Source: Chryseobacterium gleum (GTDB lineage: Bacteria > Bacteroidota > Bacteroidia > Flavobacteriales_D > Sanyastnellaceae). From it: 64,000 nt of DNA. Positions within the stretch are counted from its first letter, which is position 1. Each line of letters starts with the position of its first letter. The notes beneath the pieces were generated by a model. That model searched no databases and was not told the DNA's origin. It saw only the letters and a program-made list of their open reading frames with translations. The stretch covers positions 62,001 to 126,000 of the forward strand of contig CAMCVP010000001.1 in the NCBI GenBank assembly GCA_945881835.1, in the 5' to 3' direction. A program made the translations under genes and the position numbers. Positions 28,250 through 37,119 of this stretch are shown here, piece by piece.

Positions 28250-29518
28250 ATGAACGATCAAATTATTTTCGATTTAATTGAACGCGAAAGAGTTCGCCAG
28301 ACCAATGGCGTAGAGCTTATTGCTTCAGAGAATTACGTGAGCAATGAAGTTATGCAAGCAATGGGTTCTGTTCTTACGAATAAATACGCAGAAGGACTTC
28401 CAAAAAAACGATATTACGGCGGATGTGAAGTGGTAGATGAAGTAGAACAAATCGCTATTGACCGTTTGAAGCAATTGTTTGGAGCCTCTTGGGCGAATGT
28501 TCAACCACACAGCGGCGCGAATGCGAACAGTGCAGTGATGTTGGCCATTTTAAATCCAGGAGATGTTATTTTAGGTCTAGACTTGTCTCAAGGCGGACAC
28601 CTCACACACGGTTCTCCGGTAAATTACTCTGGTAAATTGTACCGTCCGTTTTTCTACGGAGTCGAAAAAGAGACTGGTCTTGTGGACATGAATAAGGTTC
28701 GTGAAAAAGCATTGGAGTGCAAACCGAAACTTCTTATTTGCGGAGCAAGTGCCTACAGCCGCGATTGGGATTATGCTGCTTTTCGTTCAATTGCCGACGA
28801 AGTGGGAGCAGTTTTAATGGCAGACATTTCGCACCCTGCAGGATTAATAGCAGCTGGGTTGTTGAATCATCCATTTCCGCATTGTCACATTGTTACTTCT
28901 ACCACGCACAAAACATTGCGCGGACCAAGAGGTGGTGTTATTATGGTTGGAAACGATATTCCGAATCCATTAGGGGTGAAAACCATGAAGGGAGAAATTC
29001 GTTCTCTTTCTTCTGTTCTCGATAGCGGTGTTTTTCCAGGAATGCAAGGTGGTCCTTTGGAACACGTTATTGCTGCGAAGGCAGTTGCTTTTAACGAGGC
29101 CATGACAGAGAATTTCAAAAAATATGGAAAACAGGTGATTGAAAATGCGAATGCGTTGGCCAATCATTTAACCGCAAAGGGTTATGAAATCGTTTCTGGC
29201 GGAACAGACAATCATTGCTTCCTTGTAGACCTTCGAAATAAAAATATATCTGGAAAAGATGCCGAACATGCTCTTGTGAGTGCTGAAATTACAGTAAACA
29301 AGAATATGGTCCCTTTCGATGATAAGTCACCTTTCGTTACAAGTGGAATTCGCATTGGAACGCCGGCCATTACAACGCGTGGTCTACAAGTGAGCGATAT
29401 GGAATTTGTTGCGAATGCCATCGATAGAGTAATTTCAAATGCATCGAACGAGGACGTTATTCGCGCTGTGAAAATGGAAGTACATGAGCAAATGTCAGCG
29501 CGTCCACTCTTCGCTTAA
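28250..29518 (+). CDS. glyA: Serine hydroxymethyltransferase
   Basis: 422 residues. PLP enzyme that converts serine and tetrahydrofolate to glycine and methylene-tetrahydrofolate. Visible family motifs are [21 protein letters not shown]-like [15 protein letters not shown], the N-terminal [14 protein letters not shown], and the PLP-lysine segment [28 protein letters not shown] and [13 protein letters not shown] are also typical. Length is as expected. The frame is open 10 codons further upstream, but the promoter position and family alignment favour ATG 28250. Its 3' end overlaps the convergent OstA-like gene by 24 bases. Confidence 0.97.
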   Translation: MNDQIIFDLIERERVRQTNGVELIASENYVSNEVMQAMGSVLTNKYAEGLPKKRYYGGCEVVDEVEQIAIDRLKQLFGASWANVQPHSGANANSAVMLAILNPGDVILGLDLSQGGHLTHGSPVNYSGKLYRPFFYGVEKETGLVDMNKVREKALECKPKLLICGASAYSRDWDYAAFRSIADEVGAVLMADISHPAGLIAAGLLNHPFPHCHIVTSTTHKTLRGPRGGVIMVGNDIPNPLGVKTMKGEIRSLSSVLDSGVFPGMQGGPLEHVIAAKAVAFNEAMTENFKKYGKQVIENANALANHLTAKGYEIVSGGTDNHCFLVDLRNKNISGKDAEHALVSAEITVNKNMVPFDDKSPFVTSGIRIGTPAITTRGLQVSDMEFVANAIDRVISNASNEDVIRAVKMEVHEQMSARPLFA

Positions 29519-31018
29519 GCGAATCAACTCAGCCTTAGAAATTGGCCTTTCCAAGTCCCTCCAGGTAAACCCTTCCAATTTGAATTGAGAGGGTTTTACT
29601 TTTTGAATGCTGTTGTAAAGACTGTTCGGTTCGTTTTCGAGTGTGACTTTCTGAATAGATTTTTCTTTCAATGCAATTCGAATATTCGAGCAATCTGTTC
29701 TGTTCAAACCAGTAAGTTTTGTTCGTTTGTTTTTCTCTTCAGTAGAGAAATAAGCGAGCTGTCCATTCCCATTGATTTTAACTTCATGAAGGTCGTTTTT
29801 AACGAATTGTCCATTCAGCGATTTTCCTTTTATTTGATTGAAATAACCAGGTACTACCTCATTGGCTAAAAAACTGTTTTCAGGAACGAAGAGGAAATCA
29901 AGCGAGTCGTTTTTGAAGTGAAGATTTATTTCAGTTCCGGTCAATTGATTGGCATCGTTCCACAACACGGGGTTGTAAAACATTCGCATGATTGAATCGC
30001 TTTCTGAAAGCGAGAGTGAATCGCATTTTCCTTGAAGATCTTTGCTGTAAAGTAGAACGTGATGATATGCTTTTATATCGCGATTCTCAGCACGTGTTTT
30101 TTTTGCGAATAACGTGTCGGCAACAATGAAAAGCGTGTCTTTATTTTCAAGTGTTTTTTCAAGAATACTTTTTCCGGTTACCCAAGAAATTTCTTTCAAT
30201 TCTTCGTGTCTTCCATAGTTACCGCGAATGGTTAAATCGGAGTTGTTGTCAACGATAATGACATTCTGAAAAGCCTCGCCCCATTTCTCTTTTCCATTGT
30301 AAAAAATACTGTCTCCAAAGAGCGTTTGTTCTTTCGATTTTACCTGAGCATTTTTCTTGAAGCTGCATGTCTCTGTTTTCGAATTGAAGTAGCCATTTTC
30401 ACACTTAATTTCTATGTCTTTTCCAGTGATTGTAGTGGGTCCAAAGAAGTAGGATATTTCAGTAGTTGTGTTGTAGAGCATTGTGTCTGAAACAACCGTG
30501 TAATCCTTGTTTTTAACGGTTACTTTTTTTCTGAACGTGAAGTTGTTTGATGGGCTGTGGTAGCGACCCGTTTGGGAAACTAATTCATTGTTGTTTTTGG
30601 TTGAAACAACTTTTCCTCCGCCTGAATAAGTTGCCACTTCAGACTTCATGTTGTAAGACATGTTTGGCGAAGTAAGTGTCATTGCGCCGTCTGAAAAAAC
30701 ACAGCTTTCGTTGAGTGTGGCGGATTGTGTTGCTTCTGTGAAAAATAGTTTCTTTCCAGAAATAGCATATTCACCCGGTTTGTTGACACGAATGTTTCCG
30801 AAAGCTTGAAAATTTCCGTTACTGAATTTATAGGCCGAATCACAATAGAAATTTGTGCCGTCGAAATTCAAATGCACGTTGCCAATAAGACGTTGGCCAT
30901 TGATTAAATTCTTATTGAATGCAATCTTATCTGCATGCACCAATTGCACGTGTTTGGCTTGTCCATTTATCTCCTGCGATATCAGAAAAACGGAAAGCGC
31001 AACAAGAGCTATTTTAAT
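29495..31018 (-). CDS. OstA/LptA-like exported protein, apparent ATT start
   Basis: About 507 residues from the ATT start. The mature part repeats short beta units ([72 protein letters not shown]) typical of OstA/LptA-like jelly-roll proteins that bind lipopolysaccharide in the periplasm; no LptD barrel follows. The first conventional start is GTG 30949, but the frame is open upstream and from ATT 31018 encodes a clean signal peptide, (M)[20 protein letters not shown]. There is no ATG, GTG or TTG between the in-frame stop and 30949. The gene follows purA by 22 bases and overlaps glyA at its end. Confidence 0.75.
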   Translation of the reverse strand: MKIALVALSVFLISQEINGQAKHVQLVHADKIAFNKNLINGQRLIGNVHLNFDGTNFYCDSAYKFSNGNFQAFGNIRVNKPGEYAISGKKLFFTEATQSATLNESCVFSDGAMTLTSPNMSYNMKSEVATYSGGGKVVSTKNNNELVSQTGRYHSPSNNFTFRKKVTVKNKDYTVVSDTMLYNTTTEISYFFGPTTITGKDIEIKCENGYFNSKTETCSFKKNAQVKSKEQTLFGDSIFYNGKEKWGEAFQNVIIVDNNSDLTIRGNYGRHEELKEISWVTGKSILEKTLENKDTLFIVADTLFAKKTRAENRDIKAYHHVLLYSKDLQGKCDSLSLSESDSIMRMFYNPVLWNDANQLTGTEINLHFKNDSLDFLFVPENSFLANEVVPGYFNQIKGKSLNGQFVKNDLHEVKINGNGQLAYFSTEEKNKRTKLTGLNRTDCSNIRIALKEKSIQKVTLENEPNSLYNSIQKVKPSQFKLEGFTWRDLERPISKAELIRLSEEWTR

Positions 31019-31040
31019 GTAGTGCTGTATTGCTCGAAGT

Positions 31041-32309
31041 TTATCTTAAGATGGTTTGCTCACGGTCAGGACCTACGGATACATAAGTTATCGGTATCTC
31101 CAATTCCTTTTCAATGAATTCAATGTATTCAGAAAGTTCTTTTGGAAACGCTTCGATGGTTCTAATTTGAGTTAAATCTGTATTCCATCCTTTCAGTGTG
31201 GTGTAGACTGGCTCAACTTTTCCGTCCAATAAATCGTATGGCATTTCATCCGTTTGAACGCCGTTGATGTTGTAGTGCGTGCACACATGGATTTCCTCGA
31301 AGATGCTTAAAACATCTGCTTTCATCATGAATAATTCTGTAATTCCGTTCAAACGACAAGCGTATCGAAGCGCGGGAATGTCTAACCAACCGCAGCGACG
31401 CGCACGACCTGTAGTTGAGCCGAATTCATTTCCTTCTTTACGCATTCTTTCTCCCACTTCATTTTCTAATTCGGTTGGAAATGGACCGCTACCTACGCGG
31501 GTGCAATACGCTTTGAAAATACCGAAAGCTGATCCAATTGAATTAGGAGCAACACCCAATCCTGTGCAAGCTCCCGCGGCAACCGTATTACTTGAAGTAA
31601 CAAACGGATAAGATCCGAAGTCAATATCGAGAAGTGAACCTTGAGCACCTTCCGCTAAAATCTTTTTGTCTTCGCGAATGGCTTTGTGTAAGTAGTTTTC
31701 GCTATCAATGAAGGTTAATGTTTTTAACACCTCAATTCCTTGAAACCATGCCGCTTCCATTTCATCCAAAGAATATTCGAATTGAAAGTGCGAAAGCATT
31801 TTTTTGTGCTTTTCAACGAGTGTGTTGTATTTCTCAATGAAGTTTTCAGATAGAATATCTCCAATGCGTAAACCGTTTCTTCCGGTTTTGTCCATGTAAG
31901 TTGGACCAATTCCTTTCAATGTAGAACCGATTTTCGACTTACCTTTTTCAGCTTCAGATGCAGCGTCTAAAAGTTTGTGTGTAGGAAGAATTAAATGCGC
32001 TTTTTTCGAAATAAGTAAACGAGAAGCCACATCTACGTTTTTCGCGCTTAGTTTTTCAATTTCAGTTGCGAAAACGATAGGGTCTATGACAACACCATTA
32101 CCAACTACATTGGTTACATGGTCATGAAAAATACCGCTTGGTATGGTGTGAAGAACGTGTTTCGTTCCGTTAAATTCTAGGGTGTGCCCGGCATTTGGTC
32201 CGCCTTGAAATCGTGCTACGATATCATATTTTGGAGTTAATACATCGACAATTTTTCCTTTTCCTTCGTCGCCCCATTGGAGGCCTAACAATACGTCTAC
32301 TTTGCTCAT
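31041..32309 (-). CDS. purA: Adenylosuccinate synthetase
   Basis: 422 residues. Catalyses IMP + Asp + GTP to adenylosuccinate in AMP synthesis. The N-terminal GLQWGDEGKGKIVD is the family GTP loop; NAGHT, GPTYMDKTGRNGLRIGD, GSTTGRARRCGWLD and TYVSVGPDREQTI follow in order. Length is normal. It has its own -7 element at 32326-32333. The OstA-like gene downstream is 22 bases away and probably cotranscribed. Confidence 0.98.
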   Translation of the reverse strand: MSKVDVLLGLQWGDEGKGKIVDVLTPKYDIVARFQGGPNAGHTLEFNGTKHVLHTIPSGIFHDHVTNVVGNGVVIDPIVFATEIEKLSAKNVDVASRLLISKKAHLILPTHKLLDAASEAEKGKSKIGSTLKGIGPTYMDKTGRNGLRIGDILSENFIEKYNTLVEKHKKMLSHFQFEYSLDEMEAAWFQGIEVLKTLTFIDSENYLHKAIREDKKILAEGAQGSLLDIDFGSYPFVTSSNTVAAGACTGLGVAPNSIGSAFGIFKAYCTRVGSGPFPTELENEVGERMRKEGNEFGSTTGRARRCGWLDIPALRYACRLNGITELFMMKADVLSIFEEIHVCTHYNINGVQTDEMPYDLLDGKVEPVYTTLKGWNTDLTQIRTIEAFPKELSEYIEFIEKELEIPITYVSVGPDREQTILR

Positions 32310-32325
32310 TCTGATTTGTAAAGAG

Positions 32326-32333
32326 CAAAAGTA
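32326..32333 (-). promoter_or_regulatory. -7 promoter element for purA
   Basis: TACTTTTG on the minus strand, perfect TAnnTTTG, 16 bases before the ATG at 32309. The expected leader is about 10 bases. Confidence 0.5.
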
Positions 32334-32338
32334 ATGGG

Positions 32339-33685
32339 TTATTCAAAATAAGCCTTATTTTCTTCTAGGAAATTTTCCAACTTACTTCTCATAATGAGTC
32401 GGCTTATGACTTTCATGTTGCTATCAAGCGCAATGAGAGTGGGAGTTGAGGGGAAAGGGTAGTGTTTGGCTAAGAAAGGACGCTTGTCCATGGGAGGAAG
32501 CACATTGATCCACGGTTGCTGGTGCGTTAAAAGATGGTTTTTCCATGGCGCCTCTTCTTTATCGATGGAAATGGCATACACTTCAAATCCCATTTCGTGA
32601 TACTTCTTGTAAATTTCTTGAAGCTTAGGATGAAACTCCTCGCAGTGTGAGCAGTTGCTTCTCCAAAACATCACGAGTGTGATTTTATTTTTTTTACACG
32701 TCTCTTCCAACGAAATTACTTTTCCTTCTGCGTTTGGGTATTTCAGTTCGGCAGCCTTTTTTCCCGGTGCGCAATTCTTGAGTGATTCAATGAGATTTTT
32801 TGTGTTTACACTGAATGAAGTATTGTCGGAACATCCGTCTGCGTAATTATTCAGATAATATGTTAATCCTTCTTCGTTTTTATAGTCTAACATTTTATTT
32901 AAAATGAAGGAATGAAGGAATTGATTCACGGCTTCATTTTCGCCCATTCTTCCTAAAAGTTCATCGGTGAATTTCTGTGCATATTCTTTCGGGTAGCCTT
33001 TATAGAGTTGATTGAAGTATTGGTTTAGCCCGCGAACAAATGCATAATGAAAGAGAATGATTTCATTTTCATAATCAACGTTTCCGAGGAAATGTTTGAA
33101 GAAAATAGTGCTGTCGAATTGCATGAAATCATGCGGAAGTCGGCGCGAGAAGAGCGGACCTACACTCGAGTATATTTCCGACATTTTACCGTCTTTACTT
33201 TTTTCGATTATTGAATTGTTTAGGACTTTTTGTTTATTCAGAAAGCTAGGGTGAATGAGTGTTTTGTAATTATCATACTCGGACTGAAGGTTCGAGTAAA
33301 GGCTAGCGAGTTCAACATATTCCGATTGTTCAACTGCGCTAAAGAGAGCGGTGGGTTGTCCGTTTAGTTTTGAAAAATCAATATTCAAATCAACGGATGC
33401 AGGAAGTGTTTTAGGGTTGATATAGAAATCGGTCCAGGCCTTTCCCGCACCTGAAAATCGCAGTCGATACTGTCCAATATGGGAGGGCGAAAATGTAAGT
33501 GAAACATTGGAATTAGCGTCTAAATCTGCATTGGCAAGAATTTGCCACTGATCTTTTTCGAAGGCTTCGAGGAATACTTTTTTAGAGTTCTGGGCCGGAA
33601 TATTTTCAGCATGAAGTCTCAGACTCTTTTGCCCGAATCCGACAACACAGCACAGAGCTAGAATGAGGGTTGAGATTGATTTCAT
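32339..33685 (-). CDS. Exported thioredoxin-fold protein (TlpA/AhpC-like)
   Basis: 448 residues with signal peptide (MKSISTLILALCCVVGFGQ). An N-terminal DUF4369-like beta region (residues about 20-130) and a helical middle part precede a C-terminal thioredoxin domain with the redox motif CSHC in VMFWRSNCSHCEEFHPKL, then FEVYAISIDKE and the cis-proline region FPSTPTLIALD. Likely a periplasmic or surface-associated disulfide reductase. A strong terminator lies only 5 bases upstream of its ATG and no promoter is visible between, so expression may depend on read-through from the lipoprotein operon. Confidence 0.85.
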   Translation of the reverse strand: MKSISTLILALCCVVGFGQKSLRLHAENIPAQNSKKVFLEAFEKDQWQILANADLDANSNVSLTFSPSHIGQYRLRFSGAGKAWTDFYINPKTLPASVDLNIDFSKLNGQPTALFSAVEQSEYVELASLYSNLQSEYDNYKTLIHPSFLNKQKVLNNSIIEKSKDGKMSEIYSSVGPLFSRRLPHDFMQFDSTIFFKHFLGNVDYENEIILFHYAFVRGLNQYFNQLYKGYPKEYAQKFTDELLGRMGENEAVNQFLHSFILNKMLDYKNEEGLTYYLNNYADGCSDNTSFSVNTKNLIESLKNCAPGKKAAELKYPNAEGKVISLEETCKKNKITLVMFWRSNCSHCEEFHPKLQEIYKKYHEMGFEVYAISIDKEEAPWKNHLLTHQQPWINVLPPMDKRPFLAKHYPFPSTPTLIALDSNMKVISRLIMRSKLENFLEENKAYFE

Positions 33686-33689
33686 GGTG

Positions 33690-33718
33690 AAAAAAAAAGG
33701 TCACCGAAGTGACCTTTT
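33690..33718 (-). terminator. Terminator after the LPP20-like operon, directly before the thioredoxin-fold gene
   Basis: On the minus strand AAAAGGTCAC-TTCG-GTGACCTTTT is a perfect 10-bp stem with a stable TTCG loop, followed by more T. It lies 15 bases after the stop of the 193-residue lipoprotein gene. Confidence 0.9.
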
Positions 33719-33733
33719 AGAAGAGGTTTAAGA

Positions 33734-34315
33734 TTATTTACCTTGAGAAAGTTTCTCCATTTCTTTGTCGAAAGTTTCTTTGAATTTCTCGTAGTTGTAA
33801 TCGGCTTTCAATTTTTCGTTCTTAGACAAACCGCTTTGGTATGCATCTGCGATTGTGTTTCCGCTTAACTCAAGAGCAACGTAGCTTACGTATGTTCCAT
33901 CAGGACGTTGAGTTAACTTTTCGCAAATTTCGATACATCCACGAAGTTCTTGATCAACAACTGTACGAGCCATTTCGTTGAAAGACTCAGTAACTTCCTC
34001 TTTGTTGTTTACTTCAGTTGAGTTTACGTAGTTGTCACCAACAATTTTCATTGTAGCGCTGATTGTTTTTCCCATTTCAGACATTGCGTTAGAACGAGCT
34101 TTTTTCTTAGCAGTCTCGCGATCCATACTCTCACCTGTAGCAGTTGAGCGGAATGCATCTTTCGTGCTTTTGTATTCAGAGCCAGAGCAGTATTCGTTAA
34201 TGATTACTTCTCCTTTTGGGTCTGGAGTTTTTACTTCGTCTTTGTTCTTTTTACAAGACGGGATAGCAACCATTGTCATTGCAGCAATTGCCAAAAGGGT
34301 AAAACGTGTTTTCAT
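33734..34315 (-). CDS. Small LPP20-like lipoprotein
   Basis: 193 residues. A lipoprotein signal with lipobox Ile-Pro-Ser-Cys (MKTRFTLLAIAAMTMVAIPS then C). The mature part resembles the LPP20 fold: an early loop with CSGSEYKSTKDAFRSTATGE, then a long helix ETAKKKARSNAMSEMGKTIS, strands around ICEKLTQRPDGTYVSYVALE, and a charged helical tail. Two more Cys lie in RGCIEIC. It is the last gene of the DUF4476/CsgG/LPP20 operon, 49 bases after the previous gene. Function unknown; FlgP is the best-known LPP20 relative. Confidence 0.7.
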   Translation of the reverse strand: MKTRFTLLAIAAMTMVAIPSCKKNKDEVKTPDPKGEVIINEYCSGSEYKSTKDAFRSTATGESMDRETAKKKARSNAMSEMGKTISATMKIVGDNYVNSTEVNNKEEVTESFNEMARTVVDQELRGCIEICEKLTQRPDGTYVSYVALELSGNTIADAYQSGLSKNEKLKADYNYEKFKETFDKEMEKLSQGK

Positions 34316-34364
34316 TTTGATGAAGATATTAGTTGAATTGATGTTTTCAGTTATTATGCCAAAC

Positions 34365-35747
34365 TTACAAAATAATTTTAATTATTTCGCTTATGAGCGT
34401 TGACTCTAAGTTTTCTCGTTGTTTTTTATATGCTTCCAAGACTGCATTTTCATGAGAAAGTTGCACGCCCTTCACTCCATTGATGCTGTGTTCGAAAATG
34501 GCAACATTTGTTTTCGTGTTGTTCACAGTTATTTTTCCATCGATGTATGCAACTTTAAATCCTTGAATGTCTTCGCCGGCTCTTGGATTGGTGTTGATGT
34601 AAACAACATAATCTGCGTTGTTTTCATTGGTCGCAATTCTCATGCCTTTGCTGATTAGCGTGTTGCGAGTAATTTCTGCTAGTGTTGTTGTCTTGGTTCC
34701 GTCGAGTTTGAATTCATTCGAAGAAACGAAAAAGCTAGGAGCTAAAACTTCAATGGGTATTTTTCTTTGGTCCGTATTTATGCCGGCAATTAAAGCATTC
34801 GCCAAATCAGAGTCCAAATCTTGAGGAACCAAAGCGTCGATCACCAAACTTAATTCCAGTGAGTTGTTTTTTGCTTTGAGACTTACGTTGTCAATATCGG
34901 CAAGAATAATTCCGTCGTTATCAGACATCACTGTTTTGGGTTTCATGTAATTGTCTCTCTGATAAGCGTATTTCACATTGATGCCGCGCACGCCTTCACC
35001 TTTGTATGTTATCATTACGGGAACTTGCGTTTTGAAGGTGTTTGCCGATGAAAGCACAATGTTTTTTAGAGGAGTTTCGAATCGAAGGTCGGCAAGTACT
35101 GCGCGTATTTCAGAGAATAACTCGTTGTCTATGAAGATGTCATTCCCGTTTTCATCTTTCATCTGGTTTACTTCCGTCCAATATGGTTTCAAAGCGAACA
35201 AACCGTGGTAGAAAAGATCAATTGCCGAAGGAATGTTCCCCAACTTTTTGGCTTCTCTTCCTTTCTTTAAAAAATCTAAAGCCGAACGAAGCGTGTTTTC
35301 CTTTTTCTGCGCTTTTTTACTTTGGTAATCGAATTTGTTCAGCTTGTAATAAACGGCGTACAATTCTTTGTCTTCCCATATTCCGGCTACTTCGTAGTCT
35401 TCTAGCATTTCTGAAGAAGATGTTGTTACATTCGAACTGAAGCTTTCACTAAACGCTTTATTCACTTCCATGGTATTGAAGAATGTTTGTCCTTCAACCT
35501 TTACAGAGATTTCAGTTGCAAGGTCATTCAGCGCTAATTTTTTCGCGATGGCTTGATAATCCGCTGGCTGAGTCGTTTTAGAACACGTCGCAATTCCAAT
35601 GTAGTAGGAAGAATTAACAGGTCTCGTAGATACCCATTCTGGTTTAGGTTGGGGAGGAGGAACAACGGTTTTAACGGTGTCTTTGCCTCCACAAGCTGCG
35701 AGTAGAATTATTCCTAGGAATAGCGTGTATTTTGAAAGTAATTTCAT
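34365..35747 (-). CDS. LPP20-domain lipoprotein (FlgP-like N-terminal domain)
   Basis: 460 residues. Lipobox Leu-Ala-Ala-Cys after MKLLSKYTLFLGIIL. Residues about 35-160 show the LPP20 pattern: PEWVSTRPVNSSYYIGIATC, a helix with DYQAIAKKLALNDLATEISV, then the VEGQTFF, FSSNVTTSSSEMLEDYEVAGIW and YAVYYKLNK strands. A helical/TPR-like stretch (KKGREAKKLGNIPSAIDLFYHGLF) and a beta-rich region follow, with a last domain ending in a long helix. It starts within the TAATG overlap of the CsgG-like gene. Probably anchored at the outer membrane, periplasmic side. Confidence 0.78.
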   Translation of the reverse strand: MKLLSKYTLFLGIILLAACGGKDTVKTVVPPPQPKPEWVSTRPVNSSYYIGIATCSKTTQPADYQAIAKKLALNDLATEISVKVEGQTFFNTMEVNKAFSESFSSNVTTSSSEMLEDYEVAGIWEDKELYAVYYKLNKFDYQSKKAQKKENTLRSALDFLKKGREAKKLGNIPSAIDLFYHGLFALKPYWTEVNQMKDENGNDIFIDNELFSEIRAVLADLRFETPLKNIVLSSANTFKTQVPVMITYKGEGVRGINVKYAYQRDNYMKPKTVMSDNDGIILADIDNVSLKAKNNSLELSLVIDALVPQDLDSDLANALIAGINTDQRKIPIEVLAPSFFVSSNEFKLDGTKTTTLAEITRNTLISKGMRIATNENNADYVVYINTNPRAGEDIQGFKVAYIDGKITVNNTKTNVAIFEHSINGVKGVQLSHENAVLEAYKKQRENLESTLISEIIKIIL

Positions 35748-37117
35748 TAAGGAACGAGCGTTTGCATTTGAGTTTTGACGTTATCTGCAATTTTCTTGGC
35801 TATTTCAATATACAAGTCATTTGCTAGGTCGTTTCCATCGCGAAGGTTTCTGCGCGCACTTAACATATCTTTAAGCGTATTTCTGTCGCGATTGTTCATG
35901 TTTACAACATTGCCGTTAGCGGGATACAGATTGTTTGCATTTCCTCCGTAAATGGCATAAATAACTTCGTCTTTTTTCTTTTCAGTGAAGATGTCATTCT
36001 TAATTAACGACGCCGTTTCGATGGAAGTCATTTTGTATTGAATGGAAACGTTCGATTCAGCGTAGTTGTAATACTCATCGAATTGAATGGGTTTGTACTC
36101 GGTGTCGTAAAACGTTTTCCCCTCAGCGTTCACCTTTTTTACTTGATAAGATTCAAAACCATTGCGAGTGACCTTGCGAATTTGTCCGTTTTGAACGGTG
36201 TGATTCAGCACTGTTCCCGTGATAAGTGCTTTCGCACCAGAAATTTTTCCAATTTCAATAGCATTGGATTCAGAGAATATTCCGCTCATTTGAATGCGCT
36301 GTTCAGCAAGTATGTTGTTCAGGTTTTCTCTGTCAATGACTTGAAGAAAGGGGTCGTTTATTTGAGTTAAAGCATTTAAGATATAGGCAGTAGCTTTCGT
36401 ATCGCTTCCTTGCATGTTTGTGCCATTTGTGAAGGGCAGAAGGGCGATGGTGTATTTCCCTTTATCGAGACATTTCTTTTTGAGTTCCGCAGATTCTTTG
36501 TAGCCCAATTTACGCTCTTCAACTTTGATGAAGCTGTTGTAGGCTGAACGGTAATGTTTGGCTTCTAGTTCGGCAACACCTTTTTGATAGATTGGCTCGA
36601 GATAAGCGATGTCTTTCAACTCTCCTGCATCTTTGAAGTTCGGGTCGAGTCTGCTGATTTCATTGAAGCTAACTTCCGCGTCGGTAAATTTGTTTTCTTC
36701 AAGAAGCTTTGTTCCTTGCTCGTACAAATCATTCATATAAGATTTTTTCACCTTCTCAAAATCGCCTAAATAAAATTCAGGTATTTGAAGTTCAACGCCT
36801 ACTCCTTTGATCTTTGCTTGGTATTCACGAGCAGAAATAAATGAGTAAACGGCTTCCTTCTTGTTTCCAAAGCTGCTTTTCTGACTGAATTCACTGAGCA
36901 TGGCGTTTAGAACGGTTTGCCCTGTTTTCTTCATTCCTATCTGAGCGTCAATGTTCGCGCGCTTTTTCCATAAAGCGGTGTAGTAATTTTCAGATGCTTC
37001 TTTGTTCAGTCCTGCAGCTTCTTGTTTTTGGGCAAGTTTCGTATAGTGCTTGCTGTTCTGACAAGCCTGTGTCCCCAGCAGAAATACAACAGCGAAAAGG
37101 TAAAGCCAGTTTTTCAT
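35747..37117 (-). CDS. CsgG-like lipoprotein with N-terminal TPR-type repeats
   Basis: 456 residues. Lipobox Gly-Thr-Gln-Ala-Cys at about residue 19. The N-terminal half is helical and repeat-like (EAAGLNKEASENYYTALWKK, LLEENKFTDAEVSFNEISRL, LEAKHYRSAYNSFIKVEER). The C-terminal half begins YTIALLPFTNGTN and continues AYILNALTQ, LQVIDRENLNNILAEQRIQM, EIGKISGAKALITGTVLNH, the typical CsgG/FlgT-type order. CsgG forms outer-membrane pores for curli; relatives also sit under the outer membrane in flagellar rings. No curli genes are seen. Its partners here are two LPP20-like lipoproteins and a DUF4476 protein. Confidence 0.83.
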   Translation of the reverse strand: MKNWLYLFAVVFLLGTQACQNSKHYTKLAQKQEAAGLNKEASENYYTALWKKRANIDAQIGMKKTGQTVLNAMLSEFSQKSSFGNKKEAVYSFISAREYQAKIKGVGVELQIPEFYLGDFEKVKKSYMNDLYEQGTKLLEENKFTDAEVSFNEISRLDPNFKDAGELKDIAYLEPIYQKGVAELEAKHYRSAYNSFIKVEERKLGYKESAELKKKCLDKGKYTIALLPFTNGTNMQGSDTKATAYILNALTQINDPFLQVIDRENLNNILAEQRIQMSGIFSESNAIEIGKISGAKALITGTVLNHTVQNGQIRKVTRNGFESYQVKKVNAEGKTFYDTEYKPIQFDEYYNYAESNVSIQYKMTSIETASLIKNDIFTEKKKDEVIYAIYGGNANNLYPANGNVVNMNNRDRNTLKDMLSARRNLRDGNDLANDLYIEIAKKIADNVKTQMQTLVP

Positions 37118-37119
37118 AG

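Noticed and set aside
34365-37117. Curli secretion system
   Set aside because: Only the CsgG-like protein fits; CsgA/B/E/F-like proteins are not seen, and the partners are LPP20-like and DUF4476 proteins.
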